Positions 1 through 7,375 are shown, counted from the first letter of the stretch. The stretch: 8,877 nt of DNA from an uncultured Synergistales bacterium (GCA_937957815.1 CALFXN010000490.1:1-8877); one strand, 5' to 3'. Notes: a model not told the origin generated them from the letters alone. Made by a program: numbers and translations.

Positions 1-1
1 C

Positions 2-517
2 GACGGCGTCGAGCTGAGCAACACGTATCACATGGAAAAAGAACTCGGCTGGACCGGGCTCGCCGTGGAACCGCACCCGGCCGTATTCGAGGAACTGCGC
101 AGGAACCGGACGTGCGCGCTCTTCCACGGATGCATCGGCGCGGCGAACGGCACGGTGCGCTTCCGGGCGGTCGAGGGCGCCGCGAGCGCGATGAGCGGCA
201 TCGAAGACGCCTATAACGACCGGACGTTGCGCCGCATCGAACGTTCGGGGAAGCACTCCGACTTCATCGACGTCGAATCCGTGACGCTGAAGGACCTCCT
301 GCGCCGCTTCGGGATCGATCATGTGGACTTCCTCTCGATCGACACGGAGGGCAGCGAATACGAGATCCTCGCGACATTCGACTTCTCCGTGCCGATCCGC
401 GCGATCACGGTGGAAAACAACATGCACACCGTGCCGATCCGGCGTCTGCTCGAACGTCACGGCTTCGCCCTCAAGGCCACGATCGAGTGCGACAGCGTCT
501 ATCTGCGGAAGGAGTAA
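2..517 (+). CDS. FkbM-family SAM-dependent methyltransferase, 5' end missing
   Basis: The frame is open from the left edge, so the N-terminus lies outside the window; the first ATG at 32 falls inside the conserved domain and is not the real start. Visible residues begin with DGVELSNTYH, the tail of SAM-binding motif I in this family (normally preceded by D-x-G-A), followed by LGWTGLAVEPHP, which carries the acidic residue that contacts SAM ribose. The hallmark FkbM segment VDFLSIDTEGSEYEIL lies near visible residues 108-123. About 171 residues are visible, so perhaps 30-60 are missing. Family members O-methylate sugars or secondary metabolites and often sit in glycan or polysaccharide loci; the substrate cannot be told here. 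It converges on the decayed ATPase/ligase module and ends in a hairpin that starts at its stop codon. The family call is firm, the role is open. Confidence 0.85.
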   Translation, partial: DGVELSNTYHMEKELGWTGLAVEPHPAVFEELRRNRTCALFHGCIGAANGTVRFRAVEGAASAMSGIEDAYNDRTLRRIERSGKHSDFIDVESVTLKDLLRRFGIDHVDFLSIDTEGSEYEILATFDFSVPIRAITVENNMHTVPIRRLLERHGFALKATIECDSVYLRKE

Positions 518-540
518 GCGCCGAAAAAGATCGGTGCTTA
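515..540 (+). terminator. Hairpin starting at the methyltransferase stop codon
   Basis: A ten-pair stem is formed by TAAGCGCCGA (515-524) and TCGGTGCTTA (531-540), with one G-U pair and an AAAAGA loop. The left arm begins with the TAA stop codon itself. The following bases (TGTCTCC) are only weakly T-rich, so it is a poor classical intrinsic terminator. It may end or stabilise the methyltransferase mRNA, or act in both directions between the convergent genes. Confidence 0.45.
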
Positions 541-586
541 TGTCTCCGACGACTCGGTCCCCGAGATCGACCGGCGCGACTGAAGG

Positions 587-1084
587 TCAGAAGGCTTTCA
601 GTCGGTTCGCCGTGATGCCCGAATGCGACCAGTGTTCTTCGATAGACTGGATGAACGCCGGGCGAACCAGCTTGGCTCTTCTTGCGAGCCAGTCGCCCTC
701 GTCGGACCGGAGATACAGGCCTTCGGCCGGTCTGTCGCCGAAACGCGACCGCGTCAGGAGTCCGCTCAACTCGTCGATGGTAAACCGGCCTCTGGCGACT
801 TGCGGAACGGGAATTATCCCCGCTTTTTTCAGCAGATCGTTTCTTCGCGCCGCGGAGAAGAAGCGGGCCGCTTCCCTGTCGTATGCGTCAAAACCGAGAA
901 ACCAGTCGGGCAACCTGTCATAGGCGACCGTGTGCCGCGCATAACACCATTCTCCGAAAAGAATGAACCGGTCCGTCAGCTGTTCGAAAAGAGCGTCGAC
1001 CTTCGGAGCCAGCCATTCGGCCAGCTTCTTCCACTGTCCAGCGCACGGTTTGCAACCAAAGGCACGTTCGTATCGACGACGCAT
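587..1084 (-). pseudogene. C-terminal half of an Rnl2-type RNA ligase (truncated remnant)
   Basis: From about 1036 leftward the frame reads QWKKLAEWLAPKV..LTDRFILFGEWCYARHTVAYD, then DWFLGFDAYDRE, then AEGLYLRSDEG, then RRAKLVRPAFIQSIEEHW. These match motifs IIIa/III (GEW.YA+H; F.FD.YD), IV (EG.Y.R) and V (+AKLVRP) of the Rnl2/PF09414 nucleotidyltransferase RNA ligases, which seal RNA nicks through a ligase-AMP intermediate. Motif I (K-x-D-G), which carries the adenylated lysine and should lie about 100 residues upstream, is absent. The frame can be opened from an ATG at 1084, giving 165 codons, but residues 1-16 of that product are out-of-frame PIN-gene sequence rather than ligase. A product could be made but could not adenylate. 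The TGA stop is at 589-587. It is read here as the surviving 3' half of a gene cut by a deletion. Confidence 0.7.
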
Positions 1085-1092
1085 TTGCTCAT
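976..1092 (-). pseudogene. 5' stub of a PIN-domain nuclease, fused out of frame to the ligase remnant
   Basis: ATG at 1092-1090 overlaps the ATPase stop as ATGA, the usual sign of translational coupling. The frame begins MSKCVVDTNVPLVANRA, the classic first strand of a PIN domain (hydrophobic-VDTNV, where the Asp is the first metal ligand). After about 16-20 residues the family match stops, and the frame continues over ligase DNA to a TGA at 978-976, giving only 38 residues instead of the usual 130-180. The remaining acidic catalytic residues are gone, so it cannot be an active nuclease. The same bases near 1036 enter the ligase in a different frame, which places a deletion joint at about 1030-1045. 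PIN proteins are metal-dependent RNases, common as toxins and in defence operons. Confidence 0.65.
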
Positions 1093-2493
1093 TCTGCGGA
1101 ACTCTCTTTCTTCTCATTCCGCTCCATGCGTTTTCCCATCGCAGTTTTTGATTGTTCCGTGATATCTTCCATTTCATCGCCGAAGAAATTTTCCGGCCAG
1201 TTCCTGATACGTCCAAACTCGTCGATTTCCAAGTGTTCCAGCGTTGCCGGATGCTGCGACACGTTGGCGAAATACGCCGCCACCTTTTCCTGGGGGACTG
1301 CGTCCTCCGCAATACGTCTTTGAAGGCGGCGAAGAAAGTGTTCCGAATGTGTCTCAATGATCATCTGGATGTTGCGCGGTTTGCCGTTTTCCCGCGAGTT
1401 GATGACGTCGATCATGGCGTCCGCCAGAAGCGACTGCGCCCGGGGGTGCAAATGGATCTCCGGCTGTTCCATGAGGATGATGGAGTTGCTGGGGGCGTAG
1501 AAGCACTGAACGAGTACGGGCAGCACCTGTGAGATACCGAATCCCACATCGGGAAGATCCACAAAGTCCGGAGAACCCTTTGTGCGAACCTTGACCTCGT
1601 ATTCCTGACGCTGCTCCGAGATCGGGTTGACTCTGAATTCCTCGATCAATTCCATTTCCTTCAGTTTTCTGGCTATAACACCTTCGAATGGAAAAGTGGG
1701 ACGTTTCGGACCAAAGTTGATTCTCCGCTTTTTGGCCGCCAGGATGGCGGCGACGGTATGTTCACCGGCGTACCCGACGCTCTCCGGTTCGATCCCCGTC
1801 CAGGAATACAATCGTTCAGCCTTTGTTCGCAGCGGCCCCAGATAGCTGAGAGAACGGAACAGCATTTCATGCCGCAGGTTCAGCTCCTGGACGAAGTCCG
1901 CGTTCTGATAATAGGCGACGACTTCGTCCGGAAATCCGTAGAACCGGACCGGCGCTCCGGGATTCCACGCACGCCCGGGATTCCGTTTGAGTTGGTAGTC
2001 CTCGAACTCAACCTTGTATTCGGCCTTGGCGCCGGAGTTCCGGTGCATTCCGACGAACAGGACCATACTGTCCTTTTGCAGAAGCCGGTACGAAAAATGA
2101 TCGACGATCAACGAATGTTGGTCCTTTTCGTCCAGTCCGATTTCGCCGTTGAAAGACACGGCGTTTCCCGAAAACTGGGTGCTAGTCTTCGCATCCCTGA
2201 ATCTGAGCGTCTCGGGCACGTCCCATTGATATTCGAACGCGATCTTTTTTGGGATCGTGATGAAAGACGATGTCCTGATACGAACCGAGCTGTACGGCCG
2301 TGTTCCTCCCTCCGGGGTAGAAGACGGCCTTTCTGTCGGGAGACTCCACGGTCTGTTTGAGCATCATCAGGAACTGCCCGATGCTCGACTTCCCCGAGCT
2401 GTTAGCCCCGAAAAACAGCGTAATCGGAGCCATCCGGATATCCGAGGTGTCCTTCCAGATCTTGAAATTTTGAATGCGAAGCCGCTGCAACAT
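1089..2493 (-). pseudogene. OLD/RecF-like AAA ATPase, DUF3696 type, interrupted by a frameshift
   Basis: The start is ATG at 2493 (MLQRLRIQNFKIWKD), preceded by GGAGGG with good spacing; the open frame just upstream has no better start. Part one holds Walker A (GANSSGKSS, residues 29-37) and runs to a stop near 2182. At the six-A run (plus strand 2245-2250) the family sequence passes into another frame that stays open to 1089. Part two has a signature-like segment (VGFGISQVLPVL), Walker B with catalytic acid (IILMEQPEIHLHP), an H-loop (IETHSEHFLRRL) and a DUF3696-type end (IRNWPENFFGDEMEDI). Rejoined, it is about 467 residues, normal for the family. Such ATPases are ABC/RecF-like and usually pair with a nuclease, here the PIN stub overlapping the stop codon. 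It was probably the sensor or motor of a nuclease system. It is either inactivated or rescued by slippage; a sequencing error is also possible. Confidence 0.8.
2245..2250 (-). other. Frameshift site in an A6 run of the ATPase gene
   Basis: On the coding (minus) strand the site is CCCAAAAAAGATC. The upstream frame reads CCC AAA AAA GAT; the frame that continues the protein needs AAG ATC GCG TTC GAA (KIAFE). Removing one A restores a continuous ...HDPKKIAFEYQW... protein. The heptamer rules for -1 ribosomal slippage are not met in the reading frame, but transcriptional slippage on A6 could yield some in-frame mRNA. Confidence 0.75.
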
Positions 2494-2541
2494 TATTCCA
2501 CCCTCCAATCCGTGCCATTCCCCAGCTAAGCCTGCTTGGAA

Positions 2542-2559
2542 TGTAATGTCTCCGTTACA
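2542..2559. promoter_or_regulatory. Imperfect inverted repeat upstream of the ATPase gene
   Basis: TGTAATG-TCTC-CGTTACA forms 7-base arms with one mismatch, centred about 57 bases upstream of the ATPase ATG. It has the size and shape of an operator for a dimeric regulator. No convincing -35/-10 pair was found for the ATPase in this 111-base gap, so its role is a guess. Confidence 0.25.
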
Positions 2560-2604
2560 AGCGCCGAAAGGTTCATCGTCTTCCGTTTTTCCGATGCTAC
2601 CCGC

Positions 2605-3102
2605 CTATTTCTCCGGCATGACGGACGAGTGGTGGCTGACGATGCGCCAGTTGTCGCCGTTCCAGCGGTAGGTGAAGCTGTAGCGCGCCCGCACGCTTTC
2701 GCCCGTCGTCGCGTAGTGGAACGTGTACAGGCCGGTGTCGACGGCGATGTCGGCTCCGATCGAAATCTGTCGCATGACGATCTCTCCGGACGGCCGACGC
2801 TCGAGAAAGTGGCGGAAGTAGTCGACCTTTTCTCCGCGCGTGAGGCGGGGCGTGTTCGAGAGTGTCGGCAGGAGGATCGACCGTTCGGCGTACAGGTTGG
2901 CGACCTTCTCCGGATCCCCGGACCTGAGCGCCTCGTTCCATCTGTCGAACAGCGCGGCGATGTCCAGTTCGGTCGCCCCGGCCGCGACAACGCATTTCTC
3001 CGGGAAAACGGCGGCCGTTTGGGCGCCGCAGGGAACGGCGGCGACGCATCCTGCGAAGAGCATGGCGCACACGGCAAGCACTGCGGTGGATCTGGCCTTC
3101 AT
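2605..3102 (-). CDS. Exported SgcJ/EcaC-type (CaMKII association domain, NTF2-like fold) protein
   Basis: 165 residues, with ATG at 3102 preceded by GAGGGAGAGGGG. Residues 1-27 form a signal peptide: basic MKAR, a hydrophobic core, then MLFAGC, a near-lipobox with Phe at -3, so either lipidation at Cys19 or ordinary cleavage is possible. The mature part reads LFDRWNEALRSGDPEKVANLYAERSILLPTLSN, then DYFRHFLERRPSGEI, and ends SHHSSVMPEK. This pattern, including the terminal HHSS.MPE, is typical of the PF08332/SgcJ-EcaC branch of the NTF2-like cone fold. Members bind small hydrophobic ligands or assemble into oligomers; bacterial exported ones are mostly uncharacterised. It is a single gene lying between the terminator of the dehydrogenase and the ATPase gene, with no operon partner. 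Confidence 0.8.
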   Translation of the reverse strand: MKARSTAVLAVCAMLFAGCVAAVPCGAQTAAVFPEKCVVAAGATELDIAALFDRWNEALRSGDPEKVANLYAERSILLPTLSNTPRLTRGEKVDYFRHFLERRPSGEIVMRQISIGADIAVDTGLYTFHYATTGESVRARYSFTYRWNGDNWRIVSHHSSVMPEK

Positions 3103-3162
3103 CTTTCCCCTCTCCCTCGTGTTCCGGATATTCGGACGACGGACGCGTACAACCGTCACGAT

Positions 3163-3175
3163 CCATATCATATGG
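3163..3175. promoter_or_regulatory. Perfect palindrome CCATAT-C-ATATGG upstream of the exported NTF2-like gene
   Basis: Six-base perfect arms around one central base, in an otherwise GC-rich leader about 60-75 bases upstream of the gene's ATG. It may be part of the promoter or an operator; no clear -35 box goes with it. Confidence 0.25.
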
Positions 3176-3179
3176 TACG

Positions 3180-3222
3180 AAAAAAGACGCGGGACGCAAG
3201 CTGTTTTTTTGCGTCCCGCGTC
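3180..3222 (-). terminator. Strong intrinsic terminator of the amine dehydrogenase gene
   Basis: GACGCGGGACGCAA (3186-3199) and TTGCGTCCCGCGTC (3209-3222) form a perfect 14-pair stem with a 9-base loop. In the leftward direction the stem is followed by six T (complement of A at 3180-3185), the canonical layout. It starts about 40 bases after the dehydrogenase stop codon and insulates the next minus-strand gene. Confidence 0.9.
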
Positions 3223-3260
3223 GTTCCCTGTTGTATCACGGTCATCCTGACAGATGAAAG

Positions 3261-4295
3261 CTACTCTTCGAGGTAGTGCTCCATCGGGTAGGCGAGGTAC
3301 TTCGCCGGCGGCAGCTTCTCGGTCGTGACGTAGCCCGTCGGGGCGTTCAGAAGCTGCGGAATCCGGTTGACGATCGTCGCGCACGTCAGTTCGACCGTTG
3401 CGGGGCAGGCGATCTTCACGGTCGTGTCCGGCTCGCCGAGGATCGTCCAGTCGTTGCAGTCCGTCTCGCCGGGGGCGTAGACCTTGCCGACGCACTGCGT
3501 CTCGATGACCGGCCCCTGGAAGGTCTCGGTCGTGACGACCGCCGACATCCCCGTTGCGTGCCCCTGCGGGATGTCCATCCCGAGCGTCGTCGAGTGAAGC
3601 GTGACGTTCGCCGTCGTGGGGACGAGCTTCTGCTTCATCGATTTGATCGTGAAGCCGAGCTGCGAGCAGAGCCATTCGTTCGAGTTCCACACGTAGGACG
3701 GCAGCGAATCGTTGCGCGCGATGTCCCGGTCGAAGTCCGCCATCGACAGGCCCGAGCCGTGGACCTTCGCGAGCGCGATGCCGTAATCCTCGACGTTATA
3801 GCTCGTCACGCCCTCGATGCGCGTTATTTTATGCGTGGCTCCGGCGAGGACCGAAATCAGGTTGCCCCAGAAGACATCCTGGTAGCCGCACCCCGTGACG
3901 GTGCAGCCCATCTCCTTGGCGAGCCGGTCGAGCCGGTTCGTGAGCGACGGAGACGTCGTCCACGGGTAGAAGGCCTCCTCGCAGGTCGTGATCGTGCTGA
4001 CGCCGTAGCTCACGGGGATCTCCAGGTGCGCGTACATATCGGTCATGAGACTGGCGACCGCGACGATGCAGGCGTCGGCGTCGCACTCCTCGAAGACTTC
4101 GCGCGCGTCGCTCCGTATTGGGACGTTGAGACGGAAACCGAGCCCGGCGACTTCGCCCGCGTCCCTTCCGACGACGGCGGGATTGCTGTCGATCGCTCCG
4201 ACGATCTCCGCTCCGTTCTCGTAAAGATACCTGAGGAACACGCGCCCCATCTTTCCGCACCCGTACTGGACCACTCGAATCTTTGGCGAAAACAC
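3261..4295 (-). CDS. NAD(P)-dependent amine dehydrogenase, DapB fold, 2,4-diaminopentanoate dehydrogenase-like
   Basis: 344 residues. The start is GTG at 4295, fixed by a perfect AAGGAGG seven bases upstream. The N-terminus KIRVVQYGCGKMGR (5-18) is a Rossmann strand with the G-x-G-x-x-G nucleotide loop, followed by an acidic strand end (VGAIDSNP) as in dihydrodipicolinate reductase-like enzymes. At about 345 residues it is much longer than true DapB (about 270) and fits the amine dehydrogenase relatives that include 2,4-diaminopentanoate dehydrogenase, an enzyme of ornithine fermentation that oxidatively deaminates the C4 amine. No neighbouring ornithine-pathway genes (ornithine mutase, OrtA/OrtB thiolase) are visible, so the substrate is inferred only. 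It is divergent from the peptide transporter operon, shares its control region, and ends at a strong terminator. A related amino-acid dehydrogenase with another substrate is equally possible. Confidence 0.75.
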   Translation of the reverse strand: MFSPKIRVVQYGCGKMGRVFLRYLYENGAEIVGAIDSNPAVVGRDAGEVAGLGFRLNVPIRSDAREVFEECDADACIVAVASLMTDMYAHLEIPVSYGVSTITTCEEAFYPWTTSPSLTNRLDRLAKEMGCTVTGCGYQDVFWGNLISVLAGATHKITRIEGVTSYNVEDYGIALAKVHGSGLSMADFDRDIARNDSLPSYVWNSNEWLCSQLGFTIKSMKQKLVPTTANVTLHSTTLGMDIPQGHATGMSAVVTTETFQGPVIETQCVGKVYAPGETDCNDWTILGEPDTTVKIACPATVELTCATIVNRIPQLLNAPTGYVTTEKLPPAKYLAYPMEHYLEE

Positions 4296-4320
4296 TGCGA
4301 TCCCTCCTTAATTGAAGGTG

Positions 4321-4334
4321 ATTGTGTTCACAAT
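4321..4334. promoter_or_regulatory. Operator-like palindrome ATTGTG-TT-CACAAT over the dehydrogenase transcription start
   Basis: Perfect 6-base arms separated by TT. It overlaps the last two bases of the -10 box and the predicted start, where a bound dimer would block transcription. The TTGTG/CACAA arms resemble sites of GntR-type or Rex-type repressors, but the spacing is not that of a standard Rex site. The regulator is not in the window. Confidence 0.5.
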
Positions 4335-4361
4335 ACTAGCAGAAGAGGCGCATAGATGCAA
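4333..4361 (-). promoter_or_regulatory. Sigma70-type promoter of the amine dehydrogenase gene
   Basis: On the minus strand TTGCAT (4361-4356) is the -35 box and TAGTAT (4338-4333) the -10 box, with exactly 17 bases between. The start would fall near 4325, about 30 bases before the GTG start codon and just before the AAGGAGG site. Confidence 0.65.
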
Positions 4362-4400
4362 CTCTGTTGCCCGTAATTTTGGATACATAAAAGGATACAG

Positions 4401-4428
4401 TTGATCCGGATAGCGAAAAGGCTATAAT
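4401..4428 (+). promoter_or_regulatory. Sigma70-type promoter of the opp operon
   Basis: TTGATC (4401-4406) and a consensus TATAAT (4423-4428) with a 16-base spacer. Three GGATA units (4381, 4393, 4408) lie upstream of and inside the spacer; the first two are GGATACA direct repeats 12 bases apart and could bind an activator. The start would lie near 4435, giving a leader of about 38 bases to oppB. Confidence 0.65.
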
Positions 4429-4472
4429 AAACTTGTATTTCGGATTCATTCTGTTCCCGGAAGGAGATCGAA

Positions 4473-5393
4473 ATGAGCCGGTATATCTTTCAGCGTATCT
4501 GGACCAGCGCCGTCACCTTGTTCGTCGTCATCACGCTCACGTTCTTCCTGATGCGCGCCATCCCGGGCGGTCCTTTTACCGACGAGAAAGCGATCCCCCC
4601 CCAGATTCTCACGAAGGTTCTCGAACGCTACCACATGAACGATCCCATCCACGTCCAGTACTTTCACTATCTTCAGAGTCTCGCACGCTTCGATCTCGGA
4701 CCGTCCTTCAGGTACGAGGGAATGTCGGTCAACGACCTCATACGCAACAGCTTTCCGATATCGCTTCTCATCGGGTCGCTTGCGATCCTGATCGCTCTCG
4801 GCGTCGGCGTTCCGGCGGGGATTGTCTCGGCGCTCAGGCGCGGCGGGTGGCAGGACAAGAGCGCCATGGTCGTGGCGACGCTCGGCATCACGATCCCGAA
4901 CTACGTGATCGCGACCCTGATGGTCTACATCTTCGCGTACCGGCTTGGAATCGTGACGGTGGGCTTCTGGGAGGGGATCTCGACGGCGATCCTTCCGGCG
5001 ATCACGCTCGCCGGGTACCCGACGGCATTCATTTCGCGCCTGACCAGGTCGAGCATGCTCGAGGTCATCCAGCAGGACTATATCCGGACCGCCCGTTCCA
5101 AAGGACTGCGCGAACGTACGGTCGTCTACATCCACGCGCTCAGGAACGCCGTGATCCCGGTCGTGACGTACCTCGGTCCGCTCGCGGCGGGAATCCTTAC
5201 CGGAAGCTTCGTCGTGGAGCAGATCTACGGTGTGCCGGGGCTCGGAACCTTCTTCGTGACGAGCATCCAGAACCGCGACTACACGACGATCATGGGAGTC
5301 ACGGTCTTCTACAGCGCGTTGCTCGTGAGTCTGAATCTTGTCGTGGACATCTGCTACGGCTTCATCGACCCGCGAATCAAGCTCGGAGGCTGA
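4473..5393 (+). CDS. oppB: Oligopeptide/dipeptide ABC transporter permease OppB
   Basis: 306 residues, ATG at 4473 with AAGGAG seven bases upstream. An N-terminal membrane helix (about 9-29, SAVTLFVVITLTFFLMRAIPGGPF) opens the typical OppB/DppB layout: a periplasmic loop with the usual Y-x-L-D-x-P-like region (here RYHMNDPIHVQY), then about five further helices. The cytoplasmic EAA loop, which docks the ATPase, is QQDYIRTARSKGL (about 200-212). The end DICYGFIDPRIKLGG is typical of the family (DPRI+). It forms the membrane channel with OppC. First gene of oppBCDFA, ten bases before oppC. Length and motifs are complete. Exact substrate (di- or oligopeptide, or nickel in some relatives) cannot be read from the permease, though the cluster favours peptides. 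Confidence 0.93.
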   Translation: MSRYIFQRIWTSAVTLFVVITLTFFLMRAIPGGPFTDEKAIPPQILTKVLERYHMNDPIHVQYFHYLQSLARFDLGPSFRYEGMSVNDLIRNSFPISLLIGSLAILIALGVGVPAGIVSALRRGGWQDKSAMVVATLGITIPNYVIATLMVYIFAYRLGIVTVGFWEGISTAILPAITLAGYPTAFISRLTRSSMLEVIQQDYIRTARSKGLRERTVVYIHALRNAVIPVVTYLGPLAAGILTGSFVVEQIYGVPGLGTFFVTSIQNRDYTTIMGVTVFYSALLVSLNLVVDICYGFIDPRIKLGG

Positions 5394-5402
5394 GAGGCGA
5401 CC

Positions 5403-6362
5403 ATGGAGACGATGAGAAGCGGAAACGGCGCCTCGGAAGCGTCGCTCTCGACGATCGATCCGGCACTCTTCGAGCGTGTGAGCGACGACGAGAAACGAAA
5501 GGACGAATTCCTCCGCGAGAGCGTGAGCTACTGGCAGGATGCGTGGCGGCGGCTGAAGGCGGACCCGCTCGCGATGGGAGGGCTCGCCGTCATCGTGATC
5601 GTCGTGCTCTTCGCGGCGTTCGGCCCGATGTTGTCGGCCTACGAATACGACGCGCAGGACTTCCTCGTCGCGAACGAGGCGCCGTCCGGAACGCACCTTT
5701 TCGGAACGGACATGTTCGGGCGCGACCTGTTCGTGCGGGTGCTGTACGGCGCTCGGATATCGCTGGCCGTCGGCCTCGTTGCGAGTCTGATCAACCTCAC
5801 GATCGGCGTGGTCTACGGCGGAATCTCGGGGTACCTCGGAGGGCGCGCCGACAACGTCATGATGCGCATCGTCGACGCGATTCACAGCATCCCGCTGATG
5901 ATCTACGTCATTTTGCTCATGGTCGTCATCGGGCCGGGACTCAAGAGCATCTTCCTGACGCTCGGGATCTCGTACTGGGCGTCGATGGCCAGGATCGTCC
6001 GAGCGGAGACGATCCGGATCAAGAACGAGGAGTTCGTTCTCGCGGCCCGCGTCCTCGGCGCGTCGCTCCGGCGGATCCTGCTGCGACACCTGATCCCGAA
6101 CGCGATGGGACCGATCCTCGTCACGCTGACGTTCTCGATCCCGCAGGCGATCTTCGTCGAGGCGTTCCTGAGCTTCATCGGCCTCGGCGTGTCGGCCCCC
6201 ATGGCGAGCTGGGGCGTTCTGACGAGCGACGCGATCAACACGCTCGCGATCTATCCGTACCAGCTCTTCTTCCCCGCGGCTGCGATCTCGGTCACGATCC
6301 TCGCGTTCAACTTCCTCGGCGACGGTCTCCGCGACGCGCTCGACCCGAGGCTGCGAAAGTGA
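5403..6362 (+). CDS. oppC: Oligopeptide/dipeptide ABC transporter permease OppC
   Basis: 319 residues, ATG at 5403, nine bases after the oppB stop, with GAGAGGCG in the gap as ribosome site. A long, charged cytoplasmic N-terminus (1-57) contains the OppC_N-type stretch [20 protein letters not shown], followed by the first membrane helix (about 58-76). The conserved [24 protein letters not shown] segment follows (periplasmic side; the GTD..GRD block is diagnostic of OppC/DppC). The EAA loop is [14 protein letters not shown] (about 208-221), and the C-terminus [17 protein letters not shown] is standard. Partner of OppB in the transmembrane channel. The next gene begins eight bases after its stop, consistent with one mRNA. 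No irregularities were seen. Confidence 0.93.
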   Translation: METMRSGNGASEASLSTIDPALFERVSDDEKRKDEFLRESVSYWQDAWRRLKADPLAMGGLAVIVIVVLFAAFGPMLSAYEYDAQDFLVANEAPSGTHLFGTDMFGRDLFVRVLYGARISLAVGLVASLINLTIGVVYGGISGYLGGRADNVMMRIVDAIHSIPLMIYVILLMVVIGPGLKSIFLTLGISYWASMARIVRAETIRIKNEEFVLAARVLGASLRRILLRHLIPNAMGPILVTLTFSIPQAIFVEAFLSFIGLGVSAPMASWGVLTSDAINTLAIYPYQLFFPAAAISVTILAFNFLGDGLRDALDPRLRK

Positions 6363-6370
6363 GGTCCCAG

Positions 6371-7375
6371 ATGGATACGCTTCTCGAGATCACGAACCTC
6401 TATACGTCGTTCTTCACGCCCGCCGGAGAGGTCCGTGCGGTGCGGGACGTTTCGCTCTCGCTGCGGCGCGGAGAGGTTCTCGGAATCGTCGGAGAGTCGG
6501 GGAGCGGCAAGAGCGTGACGATGCTCTCGATCCTGCGCCTTCTGGGGACGTCCGGACGCGTCGTTGGCGGAAACATCCGTTTCGACGGAATGGAGCTCGC
6601 GGAGGCGGACGACGAGACGGTCGCACACCTCCGCGGGAACAGGATCGGAATGATCTTCCAGGATCCGATGACGAGCCTGAACCCGGTTCTGAGCGTCGGA
6701 TACCAGCTTATGGAACCTCTGATCCGGCACAGGGGAATGACGAAGACGCAGGCGCGCGAACGCGCGATCGAAATGCTCCGTCACGTCGGGATCTGTCCGG
6801 CGGAGAAAAGGATCGACCAGTATCCGCACCAGTTCTCCGGCGGCCAGCGGCAGCGCATCATGATCGCGATGGCGATGACGTGCGACCCCGCGCTCCTGAT
6901 CGCCGACGAGCCGACGACGGCGCTCGACGTCACGATCCAGGCCCAGATCCTCGAACTCATGAAGGCGCTTCAGGCGCGTACCGGGACGTCGATTATCCTG
7001 ATCACGCACGACCTCGGCGTCATCGCCGGGATGGCCGACCGCGTGGTCGTCATGTACGGCGGACGCATCGTCGAACGCGGAACGCGAAAGGATATCTTCT
7101 ACGCACCCGGCCATCCGTATACGAAAGGGTTGCTGCACTCCGTGCCGAACCCGGACACTCTCGTCCGCGAACGCCTGGTTCCGATCGAAGGGCAGCCACC
7201 GGACCTGCTGAACCCGCCCCCCGGGTGCCCGTTCGCGGCGCGGTGCCCCGAGACGATGCGCGTCTGCATGGAATTGCCGCCCGGACCGACGTCGCTTTCG
7301 GAGGGGCACGTCGCGACCTGCTGGCTTCACGACCGGAGATGTGCCCGGTCCGTCGCGGGGGGTGCGTGCGCATGA
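6371..7375 (+). CDS. oppD: Oligopeptide ABC transporter ATP-binding protein OppD
   Basis: 334 residues, ATG at 6371, eight bases after oppC, with GAGGTC as a modest ribosome site. ABC motifs in order: Walker A GESGSGKS (41-48), Q-loop [11 protein letters not shown], signature FSGGQRQR (155-162), Walker [13 protein letters not shown] (D179, E180 catalytic), H-loop THD (H213). The C-terminal oligo_HPY extension starts at GHPYTKGLL and carries CPFAARC...C...C, the four-cysteine set that in Dpp/Opp ATPases binds an iron-sulfur cluster. OppD forms the ATPase heterodimer with OppF. Its stop overlaps the oppF start as ATGA, so translation is coupled. The frame is also open far upstream across oppB/oppC, but that is only a shadow; homology starts at [11 protein letters not shown]. 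Confidence 0.94.
   Translation: MDTLLEITNLYTSFFTPAGEVRAVRDVSLSLRRGEVLGIVGESGSGKSVTMLSILRLLGTSGRVVGGNIRFDGMELAEADDETVAHLRGNRIGMIFQDPMTSLNPVLSVGYQLMEPLIRHRGMTKTQARERAIEMLRHVGICPAEKRIDQYPHQFSGGQRQRIMIAMAMTCDPALLIADEPTTALDVTIQAQILELMKALQARTGTSIILITHDLGVIAGMADRVVVMYGGRIVERGTRKDIFYAPGHPYTKGLLHSVPNPDTLVRERLVPIEGQPPDLLNPPPGCPFAARCPETMRVCMELPPGPTSLSEGHVATCWLHDRRCARSVAGGACA

Noticed and set aside
577..604. Hairpin CGACTGAA/TTCAGTCG at the end of the ligase remnant
   Set aside because: Eight-pair stem with a 12-base loop and no T tract on either side; overlaps the stop codon region and is not convincing as a terminator.
2526..2576. 16-codon minus-strand ORF (MNLSALVTETLHSKQA) upstream of the ATPase
   Set aside because: Too short to judge, weak ribosome site, no attenuator-like hairpin after it.
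3276..4355. 359-codon open frame on the plus strand opposite the amine dehydrogenase
   Set aside because: Low-complexity Arg/Asp/Val composition and no ribosome site; the minus-strand gene has a Rossmann motif, AAGGAGG and a promoter.
4446..6089. 547-codon open frame on the minus strand across oppB and oppC
   Set aside because: Its translation is almost all Arg, Asp, Glu and His, typical of an antisense shadow of GC-rich genes; oppB and oppC on the plus strand have full family motifs.
4433..6370. Upstream extension of the oppD frame, giving a 980-codon open frame
   Set aside because: The first part is out-of-frame oppB/oppC; homology to ABC ATPases begins at the ATG at 6371.
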